Origin: Candidatus Hodarchaeota archaeon
GTDB lineage: Archaea > Asgardarchaeota > Heimdallarchaeia > Hodarchaeales > Hodarchaeaceae
DNA length: 44,211 nt
Assembly: GCA_016839785.1 (NCBI GenBank)
Contig: JAEOTQ010000024.1
Coordinates: forward strand, 1-44,211
Reading direction: 5' to 3'
In this document: piece after piece, positions 17,139 through 24,916 of the stretch
How the letters are laid out: the number at the start of each line of letters is the position of its first letter
How positions within the stretch are numbered: the stretch's first letter is position 1
The notes under the pieces: generated by a model
Told to the model about the DNA's origin: nothing
The model's input: only the letters and a program-made list of their open reading frames with translations
Database searches by the model: none
Program-made: the position numbers and the translations under genes

Positions 17139-19097
17139 TTGAAAATTCCATATTTAGGTAAAGTGAGACTTCATTGGTGCGACTATTGCCAAGTTCCACT
17201 TATAAGAAAACACTGTAGTACCTGTGGTAATTCTGGGCAAAAGCTTAAGGTCACCCCTCCAGGAGATATTCGTCCTGCATTCGATGGAGATGTATCACGA
17301 TTAATTAAATTGGTGGAAATTCAATATGGAGCGGAATCAGCTAATATTTTCCGAAATATGATTAAAAATCAGATACTTCTTCTAAATAAAGTCCCTTATA
17401 TTGATAGAATGGATGAAATATATTATCTTGGAAAAACAATTGGGCTACTGCGTTTTAATCCGCTTAAAGAGGATTTCGAGCTACTACCAAAACTTGCTTT
17501 AGCACGTAAGCTTTGGCATAAGAATACATCTCATTGGATTGAAGTTGACATTGGAGCAAGAGAACCAATTAAGAAGGGAGCTTCCGTCCTTACTCCTGGC
17601 ATAACAAAAATTCATGGAGAAATCAACCTGAATGATCCAACGATGATTGTTTGTCGAGATGAGGTCATCGCTGTTGGTTTAGCAAAGATGGACAGCAGAA
17701 CTATGCTTAATTCTCCCCGTGGGATTGCCATTAAGACAAAATACAGAAAAGAATTATTCCTACCTGAGCCTTTATCTCATTCTTCATGGAAAAAAATAAT
17801 TGAAGCTAATCACCAATCGCTAACTGATATAGAGGATGAAGCTATAAATTTTATCGAGAAATCGGCTCAGAATTTCAAAGAAGTTGTAGTGGCTTATTCA
17901 GGAGGTAAAGATTCCCTAGCAACGCTGAACCTCGTAGCTCAATCTGATGTTCCATATGAGATAATTTTTGCAGATACAGGATTAGAATATCCTGAAACAC
18001 TTGAGAATGTTGAACTAATAGGAAAAAATTACGGACGAAAAGTTTTAGTTGATGAAAATGAGACATGGGATTTTTGGGATCGGTTCGAGCAGTTCGGACC
18101 TCCTACACGAAACTCTCGGTGGTGTTGTAAATCTGCCAAACTCGCTCCTGTTAATTCTATATTAGAGAAGAATTTTCCAGATGCTGGTCAAGTCTTAACA
18201 TTTTTGGGTAAACGTCGCTATGAATCGTTAGGACGTTCCCAAGAACCCCGTATCTCTCAGAATCCTTGGATACCAAAGCAAGTATCAGCCTCACCAATCA
18301 ATAATTGGAATGCCTTTGAGGTTTATTTATATATTAAAGCTCGGGATCTTATGGAACTTCTAAATCCGCTTTATAACAAGGGTTTCATTCGAATTGGCTG
18401 TTGGGTTTGTCCAGCTTCCTCTCTAGCTGATTTTTCCATCATGGAAAAGACTCATCCTAATCTCCTCAATAAGTTAAATAGCAGATTAGCAAGAATAAAA
18501 TCAGGGCGGAATTTTCCTCGTCAATACATATCTTGGGGTTTATGGCGATGGAAACTCCTTCCATCGAAAGTTTTGAAGCTACTTAAAGGAAAGAATATTG
18601 ATTACAAAATAAAAAATTCTTCATCAGAATCTAGCTCACATCTTCAGTTTTTTATAACACAATCCCCTTCACCCTGTATCTTGGGAGGATTTTCCAGTTA
18701 TATTTCAGCAAATCAATTACTCGAACTAGAATTGGTTGATCAATTACTTCCAATTATTGGGAAAACAAACTTCAATGAGGAATTAGATGTTCTTTACTGC
18801 ACAGATTCCAAAGGTTGTCGAACCGATCTTTTTCGGGATGGATCAGTCATTGTAAGAGACGATTCGAAGGATATTTTGGAAATTAAAGCAGTGGATTTTG
18901 CAAAAACAATATTTCGTATTACCTTTTGCGATGGTTGTGGTATTTGTACCTTTAATTGCGAAGAAGAAGCGTTATTTCTTGAAAGCGGAAAAATAAATGT
19001 TTATTCTGAAAAATGTATTCATTGCATGAAGTGTAACAGTTTTTGTCCTTTGTTAAGATATCGTAGCGATACCAGTTACGTAATTAAGGATGATTAA
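17139..19097 (+). CDS. Zinc ribbon-PUA-APS reductase-like-diferredoxin fusion protein
   Basis: Archaeal 'PAPS reductase family' protein of 652 residues with four modules. A zinc ribbon (C14, C17, C26, C29) is followed by a PUA RNA-binding-like domain (about 132-208). A PP-loop ATPase/reductase domain has SGGKDS at 254-259, and its C329-C330 and C421/C424 reproduce the CC...CxxC [4Fe-4S] ligand pattern of APS reductases. A C-terminal two-cluster ferredoxin follows (C597, C600, C603, C607; C626, C629, C632, C636). The C-terminal catalytic ECG-type cysteine motif of true APS/PAPS reductases was not seen. PUA suggests an RNA substrate, such as tRNA thiolation, but that is inference. TTG start with GGAGAT upstream. 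Confidence 0.83.
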   Translation: MKIPYLGKVRLHWCDYCQVPLIRKHCSTCGNSGQKLKVTPPGDIRPAFDGDVSRLIKLVEIQYGAESANIFRNMIKNQILLLNKVPYIDRMDEIYYLGKTIGLLRFNPLKEDFELLPKLALARKLWHKNTSHWIEVDIGAREPIKKGASVLTPGITKIHGEINLNDPTMIVCRDEVIAVGLAKMDSRTMLNSPRGIAIKTKYRKELFLPEPLSHSSWKKIIEANHQSLTDIEDEAINFIEKSAQNFKEVVVAYSGGKDSLATLNLVAQSDVPYEIIFADTGLEYPETLENVELIGKNYGRKVLVDENETWDFWDRFEQFGPPTRNSRWCCKSAKLAPVNSILEKNFPDAGQVLTFLGKRRYESLGRSQEPRISQNPWIPKQVSASPINNWNAFEVYLYIKARDLMELLNPLYNKGFIRIGCWVCPASSLADFSIMEKTHPNLLNKLNSRLARIKSGRNFPRQYISWGLWRWKLLPSKVLKLLKGKNIDYKIKNSSSESSSHLQFFITQSPSPCILGGFSSYISANQLLELELVDQLLPIIGKTNFNEELDVLYCTDSKGCRTDLFRDGSVIVRDDSKDILEIKAVDFAKTIFRITFCDGCGICTFNCEEEALFLESGKINVYSEKCIHCMKCNSFCPLLRYRSDTSYVIKDD

Positions 19098-19198
19098 TAA
19101 TTCTTTATTGGTTGTACATATTCCATTCATCTTAGCAGAAAAACAAAAAACCTTGCCCTAAAAGCTCCCCTTGAATTGTTTTTAGAGGTTTAACACAT

Positions 19199-19741
19199 TT
19201 GACCGGGCGTAAAGATCGAGTTATTGATGGTGCAAAGTCCATTCTGTTAACCAGAGGCTTTGAAGTAACTTCTGAAGTTGAGAATGAAGAGTATCATGAT
19301 ATTTTCGGCAAAAATCCAGAGGGGCAGTCTATCATTGTCCGAATACCCGAGAAAGAAGTCGTTGGTGTTCGTGAATTAAGAGAATATAAAGATGAAATCG
19401 AAGAAAAGGGCTATGATTACGCCTTACTACTCGCCTTGAATAAATATACTCACTATGCTAAAAGAGAGGCCAAAGCAGCAAATATCGAGACTTTTTCAAT
19501 AAAATTCCCCTTCTTCAATCTATTTAAACATTATCTCGTTCCTGTTCATGAGTTTGCAACTGAATCTGAAATTCAAGAATTAGAGAAGAAATACTCAATA
19601 TTTACTTATCAACTTCCCAAAATTTCGGCTGAAGATCCTGCAGTTCAACTTTTAGGAGCAAAAATTGGGGATGTATTGAAAATTAAAAGAAATAGTCCAA
19701 CTGCTGGTGAATTCTTAGTCTATCGAACAGTAGTTCCCTAA
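19199..19741 (+). CDS. rpo5: RNA polymerase subunit Rpo5/Rpb5 with eukaryote-type N-terminal jaw domain
   Basis: The C-terminal part (about 110-179) is a clear Rpb5/RpoH assembly domain: LVPVHEFATESEIQELEKKY, then QLPKISAEDPAVQLLGAKIG and SPTAGEFLVYRTVV. Archaeal RpoH normally consists of this domain alone, about 75-90 residues. Here a further 108 residues precede it and align in order with the eukaryotic Rpb5 jaw domain: an initial helix ending LLTRGFEVTSE, RIPEKEVVGVRELREYKDEI like the human [20 protein letters not shown], and YDYALLLALNKYTHYAKREA like TRALIVVQQGMTPSAKQSL (human residues quoted from memory). Start is TTG with GAGGT nine bases upstream. It is not in the RNAP operon, which lies 20 kb away. 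Confidence 0.9.
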   Translation: MTGRKDRVIDGAKSILLTRGFEVTSEVENEEYHDIFGKNPEGQSIIVRIPEKEVVGVRELREYKDEIEEKGYDYALLLALNKYTHYAKREAKAANIETFSIKFPFFNLFKHYLVPVHEFATESEIQELEKKYSIFTYQLPKISAEDPAVQLLGAKIGDVLKIKRNSPTAGEFLVYRTVVP

Positions 19742-19770
19742 TTGAACCGCGAATTTCATTTTGAATTGAG

Positions 19771-19780
19771 GGTTTATATG
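19771..19780 (+). promoter_or_regulatory. Candidate TATA box for the OST48-like gene
   Basis: GGTTTATATG in the 177-base spacer between rpo5 and the OST48-like gene resembles an archaeal TATA box. A start site about 25 bases on would leave a leader of roughly 120 bases. Nothing else gene-like is seen in the spacer. Confidence 0.3.
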
Positions 19781-19918
19781 ACCAAGAACATAAAAAAGTC
19801 AATGAAGGGGGTTCAAAGTGACCTCAAACGTCTATAGATTCTCTCTAAAAGCATGATCACAGACAAGAGATACATTGAATCGTTGAATTATTATAATCCA
19901 TCATAAGAGGAATGAACA

Positions 19919-21214
19919 TTGAAAAAACTGAAAAATTCTTACGTCTTATTTTTGTTTGTCATTTTTCTAACTGCGATCGCAATTGAGGATAACAACTCAC
20001 CCTCAATGATAGCCGTGGGTGCAGTTTCTCCTACCCTCGAATCAGATATTGCGATTGGGATAGATATGGGACATAATAATAATATATCTGAAAGCCAACT
20101 TAGTAATCTTACAGCATTATTAAATGGTATATTTAGTCCAACTGAAGATGTAAAGTTTTTCAGTGACAACATAAATGAGGATGCACTTAGAACAGTTGAT
20201 GTACTCCTCGTTTTAGCTCCCACTACGTCATTTACTGATTCAGAAATTCAGGATGTAGAAGACTTCATTAAAGGTGGTAAATCAATGCTTGTCGCTACAG
20301 GGTATATGAATCAAACAACCGAGAATTCCAATGAGATTCTTGAAAGATTTGGACTTTCCTTCAATCTCTCCAGTTCTATTATACCAACTGAGGTGAGAGA
20401 AAATACAGGCATTACTGAACATTACGATTATTTAGCACGGAATTTCACAACTCCTATTACCCCAATTACTGAAAATATTTCACAAATCGAATTACCATAT
20501 GCTCTTGGAATTTCATTTAATAGTTCAAAATTGGAAACGTATGTTTCTCCTTCGATTACTTACTTTAATCCCCTCCTATTGAAAGATTCAACAGTAGAAC
20601 CATCTGAAAATAATACATTGGCATCAACTTTAGAATTTGAGAATGGTGCGCGAATTCTTACAATTGGTTCCGTCGATATGTTTAATGATACATATATAAA
20701 ACCTCTAGATAATTCAACGAGCGTTTTTCTAGATAATTCTGAATTTATAACCAATTCTATCAGATGGCTTGGACGTAATACAGGAATTATGAGTTTTTAT
20801 AACCCATGGACGAGTCTGGAAGGACAATCCGTTAAATTGGGAGTAATTATTGACGGAAACGTTACTTTGGTTAACTCTAAAAATCAGAGTTTATCTCAAA
20901 CTCAGATCTTTATTGCTTTAGAACGAACAGGAACTATTCTAGCGCAAAGAATTCTGAATGTTGATCCTTTAAATTCAACTAGGTTTTTTGGAAGTATCAA
21001 TACTGAAGGATTGAGTAGTGGTAGCTGTGATATTATCTTCATTGCTAATCGAATTGGCTATCTCCCAATTCAAGTATTCGCCAGCAGAATCTATTTAGAA
21101 AGTCCCTTCCCCTCTCCAGTTCTTCCAGATTTTGCATTGTTTGGACTCTTAATTGCAATTGTGGTTCTATTTGTATCCTCTGCTTTCCTCGTTCGAATGA
21201 ATTTGAAAGAGTAA
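19919..21214 (+). CDS. OST48/Wbp1-like oligosaccharyltransferase subunit
   Basis: Predicted type I membrane protein of 431 residues: signal peptide (about 6-22), large exterior region rich in N-x-S/T sequons, one C-terminal transmembrane helix (about 405-425) and a short tail RMNLKE. The N-terminal part is a GIFT/GATase-like domain (IGIDMGHNN; FIKGGKSMLVATG). Three segments match human OST48 in order: FIKGGKSMLVATG with FIDGGGSVLVAAS; ARILTIGSVDMFNDTYI with ARVIFSGSLDFFSDSFF; ANRIGYLPIQVFASRIYL with YNRLGYTHLYSSTQVSV (human residues from memory). OST48 supports N-glycan transfer next to Sec61. Ribophorin I and SecY homologues lie 4-9 kb downstream. Start is TTG at 19919 after AAGAGGAA. Confidence 0.75.
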   Translation: MKKLKNSYVLFLFVIFLTAIAIEDNNSPSMIAVGAVSPTLESDIAIGIDMGHNNNISESQLSNLTALLNGIFSPTEDVKFFSDNINEDALRTVDVLLVLAPTTSFTDSEIQDVEDFIKGGKSMLVATGYMNQTTENSNEILERFGLSFNLSSSIIPTEVRENTGITEHYDYLARNFTTPITPITENISQIELPYALGISFNSSKLETYVSPSITYFNPLLLKDSTVEPSENNTLASTLEFENGARILTIGSVDMFNDTYIKPLDNSTSVFLDNSEFITNSIRWLGRNTGIMSFYNPWTSLEGQSVKLGVIIDGNVTLVNSKNQSLSQTQIFIALERTGTILAQRILNVDPLNSTRFFGSINTEGLSSGSCDIIFIANRIGYLPIQVFASRIYLESPFPSPVLPDFALFGLLIAIVVLFVSSAFLVRMNLKE

Positions 21215-21238
21215 TAATCTACTTTTTCTCTCTCTTTT

Positions 21239-21595
21239 CTAAAGAATTAAAGATTCCGCAGAGATTTCAAACGAATCAGGGAGTAATAATAAGTAATCTA
21301 AGTTACCCAAGTTCAATATTTCGAAGTCATACTGTCGAATCAAAGCATTGAGGGACTGGAGGAATCTTTTTGCTTCAAGTGATTTTGTGATACGAAATTC
21401 TCGAAAAAAAAGGACAATAACATTTTGTCTCATCATCTCTAATTCGATCTCATCACTATCCCGAATATCCTGAATGGAAATACACCTCACTCTCTGAAGC
21501 TTCCCTTTAAATTGCCGATGGAGATTATTCCGTATATTAGATATGAAAGTACTCATTTTTTTTCCCAATGATTCGGGTTCAGGATTATAGATCAT
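21239..21595 (-). CDS. sepF: SepF-like cell division protein
   Basis: Archaeal SepF anchors FtsZ to the membrane. The 118-residue protein has a short N-terminal region that could be an amphipathic membrane helix (about 10-30, MSTFISNIRNNLHRQFKGKL) and a compact alpha/beta domain (about 35-118) that follows the SepF pattern: strand RVRCISIQDI, helix, strand NVIVLFFREF, helix KSLEAKRFLQSLNALIRQY and strands FEILNLGNL and YLLLLPDSFEI. No FtsZ gene is in the window. It is convergent with the OST48-like gene, 24 bases away. Start ATG at 21595, or possibly the internal ATG at 21556. Confidence 0.65.
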   Translation of the reverse strand: MIYNPEPESLGKKMSTFISNIRNNLHRQFKGKLQRVRCISIQDIRDSDEIELEMMRQNVIVLFFREFRITKSLEAKRFLQSLNALIRQYDFEILNLGNLDYLLLLPDSFEISAESLIL

Positions 21596-21835
21596 AAGAA
21601 CTCGTAAGAGCTGTTACATCATGTTCATACTGAGTAGTACCAAGATTAGATAAAACTCATCATAACATCTAGCTCATATAATATGTTCAAACGATGTCTC
21701 CAGTCTTTTTTTTCCATCCCTAAGTCATATTACTTTGAGAAATAACGGTTCACACCCTTATTAACTGTTTTTTCTCAATGACCATAAAATAAGGTGAAAC
21801 GGGCCCGATGAGATTCGAACTCATGACCCCTGCGT

Positions 21836-21864
21836 TTCTTCAAGACGCAATATATTGTGTCTTT
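21836..21864 (-). other. tRNA-Arg canonical intron (37/38), 29 bases
   Basis: On the reverse strand the outer helix CTGCG/CGCAG, central four pairs CTGC/GAAG (one G-A mismatch), 5' bulge GGA, 3' bulge AAA and inner helix AAGAC/GTCTT form a bulge-helix-bulge. Cutting after the second base of each bulge leaves a seven-base anticodon loop, which is what fixes the ends. Confidence 0.8.
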
Positions 21865-21881
21865 CCGCAGCGCAGTACTCT

Positions 21882-21923
21882 GTCTAGCATTGCTGTGTTC
21901 ACGAAGTAACTTCCAGCATTTAG
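21882..21923 (-). other. tRNA-Arg noncanonical D-loop intron, 42 bases
   Basis: Central helix CTGG/CTAG (one G-T pair), 5' bulge ATC and 3' bulge ACA, cut after the second base, join GGAT to A-GAGT and restore a normal D arm (GCTT...GAGT with loop AGCCTGGATA). An inner stem TGCTG/CAGCA lies within the intron. The outer helix is weak, so this is a relaxed bulge-helix-bulge. Confidence 0.7.
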
Positions 21924-21945
21924 ATCCAGGCTAAGCCACGGGCCC

Positions 21946-22263
21946 ATTGTGTATGCGTTTAAGTAATTCTGCTTCTATAATTGGACAAAATATTAGAATT
22001 TGAAATAGCTTTTGGATCTCAATCCATTGGAGGGATAATATACTCTCTGAAGATATAATTTCATCTTTCTTGATTTCATTAAGGATCTGAACTATCATTT
22101 CAGTTTTAATAGATTTTTCATGAATTATTGATAACTAGTGTTCGTTAAGCATAATTAAATTCCTGATGAGTAAGTTATTGTATCGAAACAAAAACAAATA
22201 AAAGATGAATTTTTGAATAAATTTTGTTAAAGGATATTTTTGAAATAACAAAGGTGTATTGAT
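21946..22263. other. Intergenic region, 318 bases
   Basis: AT-rich spacer between tRNA-Arg and the small membrane protein. It has stop codons in all frames and I see no RNA gene. An AGGTG site sits seven bases before the ATG at 22264. Confidence 0.6.
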
Positions 22264-22641
22264 ATGAAAACTCCCACATTAATAGGTACAATTGTATTTG
22301 GATTCAGTATTCTAGTCACCGCTATTGCTGTATTTCGATTAGATTTTATCTTAACTAGTGAACCTAGGGCCGAGTATTTTGAGTTATTCTTCATATGGAT
22401 TGCTGGTATTGTTGGTGGTTTTGGGATGGGATATGGCAGTCGTGAGAGTTTTGGCTACAATGAAGGAAATAATGCAACAATTATTGGAGGTATGGGATTC
22501 ATTGTGAGTGTGATTCTAGCCGTCTGGATGATGATTAATGAAACTCCTCCCTTTATGGGAATTGCTATTGCCTTTATAGGCTCAATTTTAGCCCTCATTG
22601 GCTTATACATAGTCATAGTGTCAACACAAGAATCTTATTAA
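22264..22641 (+). CDS. Small four-helix membrane protein, unknown
   Basis: A 125-residue hydrophobic protein with four predicted transmembrane helices (about 4-26, 41-58, 71-90 and 96-118). Short glycine-rich motifs (GGFGMGYGSRESFGYNEG, with a sequon-like NNATI just after) lie between helices 2 and 3. No charged residues sit inside helices and no catalytic motif is apparent. I do not recognise the family. Its start is supported by AGGTG seven bases upstream. It stands alone on the plus strand between tRNA-Arg and a convergent P-loop gene, within the stretch that also carries OST-like and Sec genes, so an accessory membrane-complex subunit is possible but unproven. Confidence 0.6.
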   Translation: MKTPTLIGTIVFGFSILVTAIAVFRLDFILTSEPRAEYFELFFIWIAGIVGGFGMGYGSRESFGYNEGNNATIIGGMGFIVSVILAVWMMINETPPFMGIAIAFIGSILALIGLYIVIVSTQESY

Positions 22642-22726
22642 ACTTCTTTACACTCGAAGAATATTACTACAGTATTGTGACTATGGGTGGCAGAAGAATT
22701 AAGTAGGAAACCAAAGGTCTATTACC

Positions 22727-24049
22727 TCATCGATTCTGTAAAACTTCAGTAATAATTTCTACTAGGGAGGGTTTCCCCTGTTCTTCTAAATCATAAGTTA
22801 CTCTAATTGTAGGTTTTTTTATAGACAATAATCGGCCTAGATTAATTGGTGTCCCAATAACGACTGTTTCACAATCGGATGCATTGATAGTTTCCTCTAA
22901 TTCTTTCATCTGTTTTTCACCATATCCCATTGCTGGTAAAACATCTGATAAATGCTTGTACTTTTGGTAAGTTTTCTTAATGCTTCCAATAGCAAAAGGT
23001 CTTGGATCAATAATTTCCTTGGCCTTATATTGTTGTGCTGCTATATGACCCGCTCCATATTTCATTTCTCCATGTGTTAAGGTCGGCCCATCTTCAACAA
23101 CCAATACTCGTTTATTGAAAATTAGATTGGGGTCTTTTACAGTTATTGGTGAGTTAGCGATCAGAATTTTTGCCTTTGGATTAAGCTCCTTAATACTCTC
23201 CTTGAGTTTCGCAACATTTCCAGGGGGGGCTGTTGCTGCTTTGTTTATAATCACTACATCAGCACTCCGGACATTAACTTCACCTGGAAAATAAGCCCTT
23301 TCATGGCCAAGACGATGAGGGTCAGCGATAGTAATTGTAAGGTCTGCCTTGTAAAAACTCCAATCATTGTTACCTCCATCAAAAAGAATAACATCTGCTT
23401 CTTTTTCCGCTTCACGAAGAATCTCTTCAAAATCTACTCCAGCAAAAACAAGGTTTCCTTCAGTAATATGAGGTTCATATTCTTCCATCTCCTCAATTGT
23501 GCATTCATGTCTTTTCAAATCTTCATATGAGTCAAATCTTTGGCATCTCTGTTTTTCCAAGTCTCCATAAGGCATAGGATGACGGATAACTGCAACCTTT
23601 TTACCTTGCTCTCGTAAGATCTTGCCAATTTTGCGTGTAGTCTGACTCTTCCCTGATCCAGTTCTTACTGCAAGTACCGAAATCACAGGTAATGTAGATT
23701 CTATCATCGTATGTTTTGGGCCTAAAATACGAAAATCTGCACCATTTGCAAGGACTTGTGATGCTAAATTCATAACATATCCATATGATAAATCTGAATA
23801 AGCTAATATTACCTGTTCAATGTTATGAGTTATGATAAGCTTAGCTACGTCCTCTTCTGGGTATATGGGTATACCTTCTGGATAAAGGTCACCTGATAGT
23901 GTAGGGGGGTATCTCCTATCAGATATATCGGGTATTTGAGTTGCAGTAAAAGCAACGATTTCATAATTTTCATTAGTTCGAAAGTAAGTGTTGAAGTTAT
24001 GGAAATCCCTTCCCGCAGCTCCTAGTATTAGTACTTTTATCCTTTTCAA
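22727..24049 (-). CDS. COG2403-type P-loop protein (cyclic 2,3-diphosphoglycerate synthetase-like)
   Basis: A 440-residue protein of the archaeal family often labelled 'predicted GTPase' or cyclic 2,3-diphosphoglycerate synthetase-like. The N-terminal part (1-115) is Rossmann-like (KVLILGAAGRDFHNFNTYF). A P-loop VRTGSGKSQTTRK spans 128-140, followed by a segment VILFDGGNNDWSFYKADL that holds the Walker B-like aspartate, and VVIINKAATAP near 268-278, which resembles an NKxx base-binding motif. The true reaction of most members is not established, so the cDPG assignment is by family label only. It is on the reverse strand, convergent with the small membrane protein gene. Confidence 0.78.
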   Translation of the reverse strand: MKRIKVLILGAAGRDFHNFNTYFRTNENYEIVAFTATQIPDISDRRYPPTLSGDLYPEGIPIYPEEDVAKLIITHNIEQVILAYSDLSYGYVMNLASQVLANGADFRILGPKHTMIESTLPVISVLAVRTGSGKSQTTRKIGKILREQGKKVAVIRHPMPYGDLEKQRCQRFDSYEDLKRHECTIEEMEEYEPHITEGNLVFAGVDFEEILREAEKEADVILFDGGNNDWSFYKADLTITIADPHRLGHERAYFPGEVNVRSADVVIINKAATAPPGNVAKLKESIKELNPKAKILIANSPITVKDPNLIFNKRVLVVEDGPTLTHGEMKYGAGHIAAQQYKAKEIIDPRPFAIGSIKKTYQKYKHLSDVLPAMGYGEKQMKELEETINASDCETVVIGTPINLGRLLSIKKPTIRVTYDLEEQGKPSLVEIITEVLQNR

Positions 24050-24416
24050 GGCAAACCTCTCTTTAATCTTGTTTGATAGGTGATTTTCAGTTTAGTTTTT
24101 TAAAATATTCTCTCTTCAATGATTATATTACAACATATAACCAAAGAAGAAGTTTAAGTTCGTCGATTCCTTCTGCAAGTCATTGGATAATATCCAGCCA
24201 TTCTATATTGGAAGTAAATAATTATTTTTTATAATAAAAATATTATTCTTGGATATTTCAAAGTAAGAAACTAAATCAGGTTATTATCGGCAATTCTCAG
24301 CCCCCTCAATGACTTCCCAGGTCGAAATAAACATCATTTTAAAAAATTCATTCTTAAACGAAAATACTAAATAACTCATGAAAAAACGTCCTTCCGCTTT
24401 GTTTGGTGAACATACA
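24050..24416. other. Divergent intergenic region, 367 bases
   Basis: Carries the upstream regions of the COG2403 gene (reverse) and the three-helix protein (forward). A TATA-like TTTTAAAAAA is present near 24336-24345 for the forward gene. No RNA gene or ORF with coding character was seen. Confidence 0.5.
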
Positions 24417-24734
24417 ATGAGTTCCGATTATAAAGGATGGGCTAATCTACCCAAATCCGTTAAAATGTTAGACATTTCACTGATTGGTTACGGAATATTA
24501 CTTATAATTTCATTCGCAATATATTTTTTCATTCTTGATCAAACTGTGCAGAATCTTATGCCAATATTTCTTGTAGCGTTATTACTACTATTTACATGGA
24601 ATTTTCGTTCCAAACTGCTCTCTCAAGCGAAGAAGGAAGTTGAAAAACGATATTTCCGAGAATGGGTAATCATCTCCATAATTCTAATCAGCATGATTGT
24701 ACTTCTCATTATCTTCTATCCAGTAACTTATTAG
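24417..24734 (+). CDS. Small three-helix membrane protein resembling DAD1/Ost2
   Basis: A 105-residue protein with three hydrophobic helices (about 18-38, 44-60 and 82-101). Its layout follows DAD1/Ost2, a small subunit of oligosaccharyltransferase: an N-terminal LPKSVKMLDISLIGYGILL like the human TPQRLKLLDAYLLYILLTG, a second helix closed by an arginine (TWNFRSKL versus CLRIQ), and a third helix introduced by VEKRYFREWVI, like ERAFADFLF (human residues from memory). Length is near the 113 residues of DAD1. The ATG at 24417 has GGTGA seven bases upstream; an earlier ATG at 24378 has none. Similarity is weak; position between OST48-like and ribophorin I-like genes raises the odds. Confidence 0.4.
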   Translation: MSSDYKGWANLPKSVKMLDISLIGYGILLIISFAIYFFILDQTVQNLMPIFLVALLLLFTWNFRSKLLSQAKKEVEKRYFREWVIISIILISMIVLLIIFYPVTY

Positions 24735-24916
24735 TAGAATTGTTCATCCTAGCAATTAAAGATAAGACTAGCCAATCTATTCTTTAGATGAGAAATCTTT
24801 CACTTATGATGAGGTTATCCCCGAATGAGTTGTTTAGACAACGATGAACTCATGAAGAGCCGTCTGAAGTGATTTTCAATCATTGTACTTATTTCACCAA
24901 AGGAGTAGGACCTATC

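Larger units (their letters stand above)
21800..21945 (-). tRNA. tRNA-Arg(GCG) with two introns
   Basis: Acceptor GGGCCCG (21945-21939) pairs with CGGGCCC (21807-21801) with discriminator G at 21800; T arm ATGAG-TTCGAAT-CTCAT. The 146-base gene gives a 75-base tRNA when a 42-base D-loop intron and a 29-base anticodon-loop intron are removed. Spliced anticodon stem-loop: CTGCG-CTGCGGA-CGCAG, anticodon GCG with G37. Both introns fit bulge-helix-bulge geometry. CCA is not encoded. Acceptor, G73 and D-arm sequence agree with archaeal tRNA-Arg; tRNA-Lys shares the acceptor but no Lys anticodon can be placed in a seven-base loop. Confidence 0.88.

Noticed and set aside
21800-21945. Reading the intron-containing tRNA as tRNA-Lys(CTT)
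   Set aside because: The acceptor stem is shared by archaeal Lys and Arg tRNAs and TCTTGA occurs in the gene, but that CTT lies in the intron next to the inner helix. Only GCG gives a seven-base loop with a five-pair stem CTGCG/CGCAG.
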